Source of the DNA: Cryptomeria japonica
Lineage: Eukaryota > Streptophyta > Pinopsida > Cupressales > Cupressaceae
Assembly: GCF_030272615.1 (NCBI RefSeq)
Contig: NW_026729260.1
Span: 59,991 to 123,990, forward strand
DNA: 64,000 nucleotides
Direction of reading: 5' to 3'
Under the pieces are notes generated by a model. It was not told the origin of the DNA and did no database searches. It saw only the letters and a list, made by a program, of their open reading frames with translations. Shown in pieces: positions 1 through 8,760 of the stretch. The number at the start of each line of letters is the position of its first letter. The first letter of the stretch is position 1. A program made the translations under genes and the position numbers.

Positions 1-1109
1 CGGAGGGAAGTGGAAGCAGACTTGGTCGAGATTAATATGTCAGATGATATTGAAGAAAATATAGAACTATGGGTGGAACTAGTGGTTATCCGAAGGGTAG
101 TACGATCTAGATACGAGAGAAGGCAGATTAAATATTGGATTAAGGAGAATTGGAAAGCCAAGGTAGTGGCTTAATTCATACCAAGGGGATTCCTCATTGT
201 TATTTTTGCAGAGGTGGAAGAGAAAGAGGAGACCCTTCACCACGGTAATTGGATTGTCAAAAATTATCCTTTATATATGCAATCGTGGTTTCCAAATTTC
301 GACCCAGTGCCATTGGCCCCGTATGACTGCCCTATTTGGATTTGGCTGTATAATTTACGGATCGAATATTGGGGAGAAAGTAGCATGGAGAAAATAGGTA
401 GAACTTTGGGGACACTATAAATAGATGAGAGGTTGGTGGAAAATGACTCTTATTTGTATTCAGAATCAAAATCGTTGAAGTTAGAAGGGTTCTCCCCAAG
501 ATTTGATTGACATCGAACGGTAGGATATGGATGCAGAAAATTGAAGTGGAAGTCGACAAGTGCCTTTGTGAAAGATGTGGAAGTAGGTCTCACATGAGAG
601 AAAATTGCAAAATATTTGTTGGGTCGGCTAAGAGATGACTTATGAAGAACGGGAGTCATGAGATGATTGAGAAGGCAATTACGACACCAAGAAATGAGTC
701 AATAATCCCCTCAAGGGCTCTGGTCATCAAAGAAGCGAATGGAGAAAAGAAGAGGGAGTAGAACAGGGAAATTTAAAATCACGATGAAATTTCCCCCACA
801 AATAGGATCATTGAGCAAGATAAGGCCCCTGGCAAATCTCAGGAGGCTCAAACGGGCCTGTCAGACACGGAAGTGGAATATGATGTGAGGTTGGTAGAGG
901 AATTTGATGATGAAGATTTCTTGGACATTATCGACCCGATATCCATTAACCAATCGACTAATGCTCTATTGGGGAGAACCAAAGGTAATAGAGGGAGGAG
1001 GAGTAACAAGCAAAAATGAGAGGACGGGGCTAAGGAGAAAGGAATCATCGGTGTGGTCAACTTTTTGAGAAGATCCAAGGGAGGTAAATCCTCCATTGGA
1101 GGACAATGA
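1..1109 (+). pseudogene. LINE ORF1 remnant, copy A (nucleic-acid-binding protein)
   Basis: The first 59 bases of the ORF lie outside the window. The DUF4283 domain is readable in frame 1 at about 175-420: W-P-F-D-P, then a tryptophan-rich P-I-W-I-W stretch, E-Y-W-G, and I-G-R-T-L-G. It is interrupted by TAA at 172 and 418. After a frameshift between about 440 and 540, frame 3 carries a CX2CX4HX4C zinc knuckle at 567-608 and an acidic then basic tail to the TGA at 1107-1109. In plant LINEs such a protein binds the element RNA and chaperones reverse transcription. Confidence 0.85.
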
Positions 1110-4100
1110 GAATTCTCACTTGGAATCAAGGGCCTTTCAACTCTTGACAAGAAACGCTTGGTTAGGCATTCGTTAGAGAAATCCTCTAATGACGTAATTC
1201 TGCTCCAAGAAACCAAGCTGAATTTGGACAAGGCGCTTAGTTTCTTGCATTACTGCTCTAGATGGGAAGGTTTTTTTCGAGAAGCTAAGGGCTATGCGAG
1301 TGGTTTGGGAATCTTATGGAATCCTCATGTGGTTAGGATTACCCCTAGAGAAACATCTGACTATTAGATGATTTGTAGAGTGAAACTTATTGCTTGTAAT
1401 TCGGAGTTTTCTTTGATCAATGTATATGGACCGACTAAAATAGAGGGTAAGGTGAGAGTTTGGAAGGAACTATCAGAGAGAATTAGAATCATTGGCAAGG
1501 TCTGGCTAGTTGTTGCAGGAGACTTTAATGCTATTCTGGACCTGAATGAAAAAAAATGGTGGTCTGAGGAAGACCAACAGAATAATGGAAGACTTTAAAA
1601 GTTTTGTAGCAGAGAACGAAGTGATTGAAGTTTTTCCTAAAAATGGCCAATATACATGGATGAATAGGAGATTGAACTTCACCAACATTTCGGAGAGATT
1701 AGAGCGGTTCTTGGTGGGCCAGAAATGGATGGAAGGCCAATTCTCCTTGGTGACGAACATTCTGTCGATTTCTATATCCGATCACTTCCCTATTTAGTTA
1801 GAACTTGAGGTACGCAAGTCACAGTCCTCTAGGAATTTTAAATTCCAAAGTATGTGGTGACGAGATGGGCAATTCCAATCTAGTTTAAAAAGTTGGTGGG
1901 ATGAAAGTAATAAATTCAAAGGTATGTCCAGCTTCTGTTTTGTTAAACGTTTACATTTTCTTAAGGATAAAAGTAGGAGGTGGAATGTAGAATCGTTTAG
2001 GAATATTTTTTAAAATAATTCGAGGTTAGATGAGGAGCTTGCTTCTCTTAATGAGAAGGTAATTCTCTTTGGGATGACCAATGATGAATATAAAAAAGAA
2101 AAGGAATTGAAGGGATGTCTATCGGAGGCATTGGCTAGGGAGGAGATTTATTGGCGCAACAAATCCAGGAAGATGTGTATTTCACCTAGGGACTTAAATA
2201 CAAAGTTCTTTCACTCATCGGTGAAGGCTATGAGATTGATCAATAAGATTGAAGCAATCAAGGATGATAATGGTCAGTGTTGTTTAGCAGGAGATGATAT
2301 TGAGAAGGTTGCAGTTCAACATTTTGAAAACCCACTTGGTTCTTTCATAGGCGGTGATGTTAGATATAGGGATAACGTATTAAAAGTAATAGACCAAGTC
2401 ATATCCCAGGAAGAAAATGAAGCTTTGCATATGCCTTTCTCTCTGGAGGAAGTCAAGGAGGCGGCATTCTTTCTTCACCCTAATAAAGTGCCAGGCCTCG
2501 ATGCCTTTATAGAAAAAGTATATCAAAAATGTTGGGACTTCAGGTGGGAGGACATATGGATGATGGTGGAAGAGTTTAGGAAGAAGAGGAGACTGGTCAG
2601 AGAAATCAACATCGCAATAATTTTTCTTATACCCCAAAGGTATAATTGTGAGATGATAGTGGATTACAGACCTATTTCTCTGTGTAACTCTATTTACAAA
2701 GTCATCTCAAAGGCCATGGCTTTGAGGATCAAGAATATTTTACATTAAATCATTTCGGAGGAACAACACGGATTTACCCCTGGCAGAGAAATCATCGATA
2801 GTATCATCCTGGTCTCGAAAACTCTTCACTCTATGGGAAGAGAGAATATGAAAAGGATGGTGGTAGAACTATACATGAGCAAGGTGTCTGACTAGGTTAA
2901 TTGGGAATTCCTCCTCTTGGTCCTGGATAAATTTGGTTTTCACGGCAGATGGCTAGATTGTATGCGACAATCCATCTCATCAACCCATTTCTTAGTGTTG
3001 GTCAATGGTTATACATGTGGTTTCTTTAGAGACACCAATGGATTGAGACAAGGAGACCCTTTATCTCCCTCCTTATTTTTTCTAATGGTAGAATCTTTGG
3101 GCAGGAACATTAAGAAGAACTGTATGATGGGATTTTGCAAGGGAGTCGGGGTTCACAGAGACCTGGAGCCAATCTCGCATTCACAATTTGTTGATGATAC
3201 GATCTTATTTTGGGAGGCTTCGGATCAGGAAGTGGTAGTGATTAAGGAAACTTTGGATGAGTATGTGGAGGCATCGATTCAAATCATGAATAAAAATAAG
3301 TCACAGGTGTTCCTTGTTAACACTAGCCAAAGGAATCAAAACAAGATTGAAAAAATATTGGAATTCCAAACAGAATCATTCCCTTCGATATATTTGGGAG
3401 TTCCCTTGTTCATCGATCGAAGTAATAGGTTGCTATAGGAGGAGATCATCAATAATTGTCAATCTAAAGCGGAATCATGGAAGAAAAAGTGGCTTTCATA
3501 GGCTGGTACGATTCAAATGATAAAATGTTTTTTATCAACGATCCCAATCTATAGCATTACATGTTTTAGGCTCATCGTGCGGTCCATTGGCACGTTGGAC
3601 GGGTTGTTAAAGAAGTGAACTTATGGGAAGGATTGAAGGATTCTAGGAGAGTTATGCTAATAAACTAGGATACGGCGTGTATCGTGAAGGAAGAAAGAGG
3701 AGCGCGACTTAGGAAAATGGATCTATAGAACCTGGCTTTGGGAGCCAAATTGGCTTGGAAACTATATGTTTCCTCAAAAACCTTGGTGCAAGTTTATGAG
3801 GGAAAAATATTTAGACTAGAAGGACTTGGAAAGGAATTTTACCTTGGCCAACTCTGAATCAGGTTTGACGATTTGGAGGTTCATCTGGGAAAGATGAAGA
3901 GTAATCTTGAATCATCTGTCCTGTAAAATTGGTAATGGAAAGAAGGCTCGGTTCTAGAGAGACTCGTGGAATGGGGTGAAAGAATTAATTGATTGTATTG
4001 AGGATAAGGAGTGGGTGTTAGAAGTTCAAGGCGGTACAGGAGAGATGGGAATTTAAGGTCCTAATATCTGTTACCTATGTAGAGGGAATGAGGAAACCGC

Positions 4101-5003
4101 TGAACATCTCTTTTTTTGGTGTCCGTTGGTGGTGAGATGTTGGGACCGGTTGATGGAAACGTTAGAATGGAGATTGGCTAGGAATAGGACATTAATGGAA
4201 TTCTTGCTTTCCTGGCCGACAGAGAGTAAGCATTCAAAATGGGGAGACTTATCCAGGTGACTAGTCCTTCCATGGTAGCTTGGCGGATATGCAAAGAAAT
4301 AAATAGGAGTATTTTTAGAGACGAGGACTTTTTGAAGGAATATTTAATTGTTGAAGTGGTGAAAGGGAATATTCCAGGGAAACGGGTGAAGATTTACTCC
4401 AAATGGGACAAAATGATGGAAGAGAAATGGGGTTTGAAGGATCTAGTCATCTGCAACATCATTAATAAACAATCTAAGAGGAAGGGAGTAAGATGTCGGG
4501 AACCAACCCCAGGTTGGCTTAAGTTGAATTTAAATGGAGCTAGCAAAGGAAATCCGAGTAAGGCAGGGTTCGGCGCTATTTTGAGGGATGATTCGGGAAA
4601 AATGATTATTGCAATTATGGGATTGATGGGAATAGCTACCAATAACAAGGCAGAGATGTGTGCACTCAATAATGGGTTGGAGATGTGTGTGAACAAGGAG
4701 GTTTCGAATATTCTCATTGAAGGGAACTCACAAGTGGTGTTAAATGGAGTGATGCGCTCTAATTTTATCAGCTGGAAATTAAATCAATGGCTACCAGCGA
4801 TTGAATAAAAATCGAGCAAATTCTCGGAGTACCGTTTCAATCATTCATATAGGGAAGGAAATAGGGTATCTAATTGGCTTGCCAATGAAGGTCTAAGAAA
4901 AGGTAGATAGATGGTCGAGTTGGATGAGATAGACCTGTAGAATGAGTTTAGTACTATTTTGGGAGAGGATAGGGAAGTACATCCTCCTGAGAGAATTGGA
5001 TGA
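1106..5003 (+). pseudogene. LINE ORF2 remnant, copy A (endonuclease, RT, RNase H)
   Basis: ATG at 1106 opens the endonuclease, now split over three frames. Its motifs survive: T-W-N near 1118, Q-E-T-K at 1206-1217, G-D-F-N at 1518-1529 and S-D-H at 1777-1785. A run of eight A near 1550 marks one frameshift. Reverse transcriptase follows in frame 1 at about 2074-3580 with the Y-R-P-I-S-L, G-L-R-Q-G-D-P-L-S-P and F-V-D-D (3187-3198) motifs. The first catalytic aspartate (usual L-D-M-S-K) is Tyr at 2872. A zinc-binding C-X2-C-X8-H-X4-C lies at 4069-4122. RNase H is in frame 3 at 4239-4808, with Asn at the first catalytic Asp (4533), Glu kept at 4653 and Asn at the third acidic site (4725). The frame fades out at the TGA at 5001. 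At about 1,300 codons it has the usual length for plant L1-type ORF2. Confidence 0.93.
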
Positions 5004-5031
5004 GATTTATCTTACTCAAGCTAGAGGCGGC

Positions 5032-5768
5032 ATGGAAGGAAGTGTATTCGTGCCTAGAATTGTGTCTTCTAAATCAAAGTATAATGTTTTGACGACAAAT
5101 TTTTTGGGTAAGGTAAGATTTTGTTCAGATTTAGGATCGGGTCAGTAGCAGTTTTGGGCAGAGTGAAGTCGTAGTTGGATAGGATAGACATCAGTGGAGA
5201 TGACTCTAGATCATGCTAAAAGGGATACATTAGGAGAAGAAGTGTTTTGCAGAGCACAGAAGGAACAAAAGAGAAGTTGAGAATGGATGAGGACTTTGGA
5301 CTTTGCACTTAGGGAAGCGCTAGAGGAAGAGATCAGCCGCCTTTTTAAGAAGGCAAATGACAAAGAAAAACACTCTGCGATCCAAATTTTAAGAGTCGAC
5401 TTCTAGAACGATGGCCACGTTCATGATAGGGTGGTGATGGAGAATATATTTAATCCGATCGTTGAGGTCCTTGGAAAACCTTCAGCAGCTATAGGGATAG
5501 TGAGGAGAATGATGAGGGAAGATATATACGAGGAAGTGATGAGGGCTGCACTGGATTCAAGATGCATGTTGGGATATTTCAACCTGAATGACGAAGGGAA
5601 GAAGGTGAAACAAAAATGGCATGGTCTTTGTTTAAGAAAAGACTGATGGAGGATTATGGCCTGGACAAGTTCAATAGATACATGAGAGAGAATTATGGTA
5701 TCATGCCTGTGGAGATTATTGAAAGGGTGGTAGAAATAGGTAATGGGATTATGTATTTGTATAAATGA
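5032..5768 (+). pseudogene. Putative third LINE ORF, copy A (unknown function)
   Basis: Between the ORF2 stop and the A-rich tail, frame 1 reads as protein-like sequence from ATG 5032 to 5646. Simple nonsense codons interrupt it at 5146, 5164, 5185, 5278 and 5404. After a shift it continues in frame 3 from 5616 to TGA 5766-5768 (50 codons, with charged helical stretches such as E-D-Y-G-L-D-K-F-N-R-Y). The total is about 245 codons. Composition is rich in E, K, R, L, with a predicted-helix region near 5305-5380. I recognise no domain. It could be a C-terminal extension of ORF2 or a chance-open 3' UTR; the continuity across stops and the short 110-bp remainder to the tail favour former coding sequence. 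Confidence 0.45.
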
Positions 5769-5897
5769 GAGGTTGGCTTTGTCTACTGTGTAATTTTGTT
5801 TTTCAGTTTTTAATAAAAAAGGGTATTGCCTCCTAGGAAGATCTCGCTTCAGAAAAAATTAAAAAATTAAAAAAATAAAAAAAGGAATGGAGATTGG

Positions 5898-6008
5898 AGC
5901 AATACTTTTAAGCCAAATCTTTTCTTTAAATCTTACAAACCTTTTTTCCAAATAAAACTAGAAGTGAACAACTGTTACGATCTTAAATTAAATTTAAATT
6001 TAAATTTA
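5898..6008. other. Spacer between LINE and telomere-like tract
   Basis: AT-rich genomic DNA resuming after the LINE target duplication. It ends in overlapping AAATTT repeats. Repeated at 19632, 33366, 47100 and 60834. Nothing coding seen. Confidence 0.6.
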
Positions 6009-6690
6009 AGGTTAGTGTTAGGGTTCAAATGGGTTTATGGGTTATGTTAGCATAAAGATTGGGATATGCTTAAGGTTGGGATGGATTTACAATTAAGGTT
6101 ACTTTAGGGTTATGGTTCGGGTTCAAAATAGGGTTTAGTAATTATGGTAAGGGTTAATTTTAGGGTTAGCTTATAATAAGGGTTCAATTACAATTAGTGC
6201 TAGAGTTAAATTATGGTTAGCATTAGGGTTGTGTTTCAATTACATTAGGGTTAGGGTTAAATTAGTCTTACACTTCAATTAGGATTAGGGTTTGGGCTCG
6301 ATTAGGGTTAGGATTAGAGTTTAATTGAGATTATAGTTCAATTAGGGTTAGGGTTAAGTTTAAAAATAGGGTTGAATTAGGTGTAGATTAGGGTTGAAGT
6401 TGTAGTTAGGGTTCAAATGTATGGTTAGAGTTGAGTTTAGGATCAACATTAAAGTAGAGAGATTAGGGTTAAGGATTAATGTTATAATTAATTAGAGATG
6501 GGATTTGATTGTGGAAAGGGTTTAATTATAGTTAGGGTTCGTATAAGAGTTCAATTAGGGTTAAGGTTAAATTGGAAGCAAAGTTTTATTGGGGTTAAGA
6601 TTCATGCTAGAATCCAATTAGGATCATAGTTGAATAAGAGTTAGGGTTCAATTAGGGTTAGATTAAGGTTGAATTTATAGGTTGTGTTTA
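6009..6690 (+). repeat. Degenerate telomere-like tract, unit 1
   Basis: About 680 bp of G-rich-strand sequence built from imperfect TTAGGGTT, AATTAGGGTTAGGG and GGTTCAATTA units. It is preceded by a short AAATTT-type repeat at about 5987-6008. The plant telomere unit is TTTAGGG; here the six-base TTAGGG spacing and AATT/CAATT insertions dominate and no long perfect run occurs. It starts about 110 bp after the LINE target duplication. This is an interstitial telomere-like minisatellite, not a chromosome end. Confidence 0.8.
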
Positions 6691-7737
6691 GTCGTAGAGT
6701 TATTTGCCCGTGCAAATGAAGAGGATGCATATTCAATTACAAATATATCCTATCAGTTTTGAAACTACTATACTGAGAGAGGCGAGAGGGTTCTTGCATT
6801 AACTGATCTTCATAGCAAAATGTCGTTGCCTATTTGGTGTAAGTCCAAGAGCTCGCTTGGAGGACCGGAAAGCAAGTGTCCAAACCTGCAGCTGAAGAAA
6901 ATGAAATAGTAGCAATTATTCTAACATAGATAGGAGCGATTTTAAAGAGACGATGATGAAGATGAACCAGTTGGTCTTCCACGTCACCGTTGGTACAATT
7001 CATTAAGATGGCAGTTACATTATCTGAGGATAATGTCAGTTACATTAGGCGATCCGCATTCCATTAAGTCTTTTTTGATAAAAGTGAAAATTTATTTGAA
7101 AATTACAGACAAGTGAAAACTGCAGTAAATATATTGATTTATTGGAAAAACTGTATTATATAGATGCCAGTAAATTTTGTGTTTTTAAGAATGAGTATCC
7201 AGATCACTCTCTTGAAAAATTATAATCTTTCGATTAATTTATAATATAAATATAATTCATCATTTAATTTAATTTATTTCAATATTTCAATACTCAGTGA
7301 TGCAGGGTACACCATACTTACTGCAAGATTTTCAAGCATTTCATTAGTAATTTCTTTTTCATTGATCGTAGTTAATTTATTAAAATTATACTTATCATGA
7401 AATATAAAAGAATCTAAATTCCATTATAAAACATCAGAAAAAGAAAATAATTCATACAAACTATAAGATAAATGTTCAAAACAAATTAAAATTCAATAAT
7501 ATATCCTACAAATATATTTCTAAAATCAAACACAATAACAACATTTAAAACATTTCTTGAATCACAAACATTCCATTTGTATGTTACCAAAAATGGTATC
7601 TAAATAGCACAATGATGTATCTCACAAACAAAAGAAGTAACCAAAGATGAAGCTTGAACACCAAATATGTGTTATCTGCTATATATATCCCTCCTCACAA
7701 GCCAACAGCCAATATGTTTAGCTGTTTTCTAAAGTAG
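6691..7737. other. Spacer between telomere-like tract and PMEI gene
   Basis: The first 400 bp are of moderate GC and include a 56-codon open stretch at 6946-7116 (acidic start R-D-D-D-E-D-E, then R-H-R-W-Y) with no ATG and no match I recognise. The remainder (about 7120-7700) is strongly AT-rich and is the PMEI 3' flank. Equivalents start at 20425, 34159, 47893 and 61627. Confidence 0.5.
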
Positions 7738-8295
7738 TCAAATGTGTCCCTGTTGCCGAAGAGTGCTAACAACAGCTAGAGCATCACTAATCAACATGGT
7801 CAGATTATCTGTATTATCTTTTACACTGGAAACCAAGGTTGCAGGAACATTGCTTTCTTTCAACCCACTCAAACATGTATCCTGATTAGTCTCCACACCA
7901 CTCAGCCTTGTGAGCACATCTTCTACATATTCCATGAAATTGACATTAGACAATTGCTTTAGTTCTGACTGTGAATCATGAAGCTGTTCCCTTGTATCCT
8001 TCAACGGATCTGAGCAGTCTTCAAGAGCCGAGACATTGGGATTTCTTTTTTTGAGCTTTTCTATAAACCTAGAAACAGGTTTCGCTACTTCACTAGACAA
8101 ACGGACTGCAATAACAGAAAGCTGGGTTAAATCTGCCTCCAAAGCCCCAGAAGCTTTGGACAATGATGAAACGCAAAAGTGTGTATATAAGGCATTACTG
8201 CAGGCATTACTAATTGTATCGGAAGTCTGAGCCCAGCCTCCATGAATTGCTAAAAACATGATTGCGCACAAGAGACCACTTCTGTAGGACGCCAT
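7738..8295 (-). CDS. Plant invertase/pectin methylesterase inhibitor-like protein, unit 1
   Basis: Intronless 185-residue secreted protein. Residues 1-23 form a signal peptide (charged start, hydrophobic 8-18, cleavage likely after A22 or Q23). The four conserved PMEI cysteines are present at C32, C41 (spacing C-X8-C), C94 (in an A-L-E-D-C context) and C141 (D-T-C-L-S-G). These form the two disulphides of the four-helix bundle. The family blocks pectin methylesterase or acid invertase in the apoplast; which enzyme is the target cannot be told from sequence. I chose ATG 8295 because it places the signal peptide at the N terminus; an in-frame ATG at 8400 would add 35 residues and bury it. A TATA box lies 163 bp upstream. 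Length fits the family (about 170-210). Confidence 0.88.
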   Translation of the reverse strand: MASYRSGLLCAIMFLAIHGGWAQTSDTISNACSNALYTHFCVSSLSKASGALEADLTQLSVIAVRLSSEVAKPVSRFIEKLKKRNPNVSALEDCSDPLKDTREQLHDSQSELKQLSNVNFMEYVEDVLTRLSGVETNQDTCLSGLKESNVPATLVSSVKDNTDNLTMLISDALAVVSTLRQQGHI

Positions 8296-8380
8296 GCTTG
8301 GAATCAACTGCTCTATTGAAATCACCGACTGAACCAAATGCTCTATTAATGTTTCCCTCGCTTCTGGGACAATATATAGC

Positions 8381-8422
8381 TCAATCTGAATCTGCTGCAT
8401 ACAAAACTTTCATGGTTGTCAT
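8381..8422 (-). other. Short upstream ORF in the PMEI leader
   Basis: If transcription starts about 30 bp after the TATA box, the first ATG of the leader (8422) opens a 13-codon ORF (MTTMKVLYAADSD) ending at 8381. It overlaps the alternative in-frame ATG at 8400 in another frame, which would disfavour use of the 8400 start. Inferred from position only. Confidence 0.3.
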
Positions 8423-8457
8423 TCAGTAGCAACAGGCCTTTTGCATGCCACTGGAAT

Positions 8458-8465
8458 TTTATATA
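8458..8465 (-). promoter_or_regulatory. TATA box of the PMEI-like gene
   Basis: Minus-strand TATATAAA, 163 bp upstream of the chosen ATG (8295). Transcription would start near 8425-8435. Equivalent boxes are at 22192, 35926 and 49660; the edge unit has lost it. Confidence 0.55.
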
Positions 8466-8760
8466 GTGCACGGTTTTGCGAGATACATATTTATCTATTT
8501 TTATCCTTTTTCCTCGTGCATTTAGAGCTAAAATTAGATTTAATGCGTTTCTTGGATTGTCTTTTAAAGTTCTCGCACTTCATGCATGTCATTCTCCTCG
8601 TAAACGACTGCTGTTTTGTGTTAACAACTACCACTTGTTACCCGAGGGCGTTCTTTTATGTGAAGTGCGCGACCTGTGTTGTAACTCTCGTCCGCTCGTT
8701 TTTGCTTAACATCGCTTCTAATAGTAACTCTCGTGCGCGACCTGTGTTCTAGATCCTCTA
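8466..8760. other. CpG-richer block upstream of PMEI with duplicated modules
   Basis: It stands out from the AT-rich surroundings by many CTCGT and GCGCGA motifs. A 16-base module (GTGCGCGACCTGTGTT) occurs at 8665-8680 and 8733-8748, and GTAACTCTCGT at 8681-8691 and 8724-8734, arranged A-B then B-A. Two overlapping open frames on the + strand (8441-8752 and 8476-8709) look like chance openings in the PMEI promoter. Copies at 22200, 35934 and 49668; deleted in the edge unit. Confidence 0.5.
8581..8588. promoter_or_regulatory. RY-type CATGCATG palindrome upstream of PMEI
   Basis: A perfect CATGCATG about 120 bp upstream of the TATA box. B3-domain seed regulators bind this core in plants. An 8-mer can occur by chance, so the role is tentative. 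Confidence 0.3.

Larger units (their letters stand above)
1..5881 (+). mobile_element. LINE retrotransposon, copy A (5' 114 bp outside window)
   Basis: Plant L1-type non-LTR element. Order: ORF1 remnant (DUF4283, CCHC zinc knuckle), ORF2 remnant (endonuclease, reverse transcriptase, zinc-binding region, RNase H), a further coding-like segment, a short 3' UTR, and an A-rich tail at about 5858-5881. The tail is followed at 5882-5897 by the 16-bp target-site duplication. The element is dead: all reading frames carry stops and frameshifts, many of the C-to-T or G-to-A kind expected of methylated DNA. Confidence 0.95.

Noticed and set aside
4394-4717. 107-codon minus-strand frame
   Set aside because: Exactly antisense to the RNase H domain, whose motifs are clear on the + strand.
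1-5881. Autonomous active LINE
   Set aside because: Multiple stops and frameshifts in every ORF, plus a lost RT catalytic aspartate and altered RNase H residues.
6009-6690. True telomere or chromosome end
   Set aside because: The units are degenerate, lie inside a continuing tandem array and are flanked by genes and transposons on both sides.
7738-8400. 220-residue version of the PMEI protein starting at 8400
   Set aside because: The extra 35 residues would put the signal peptide inside the protein; the 8295 ATG gives a standard secreted PMEI.
8441-8752. 103- and 77-codon + strand frames upstream of the PMEI gene
   Set aside because: They overlap each other and the PMEI promoter, and are Phe/Leu/Cys-rich translations of pyrimidine-rich DNA without domain features.
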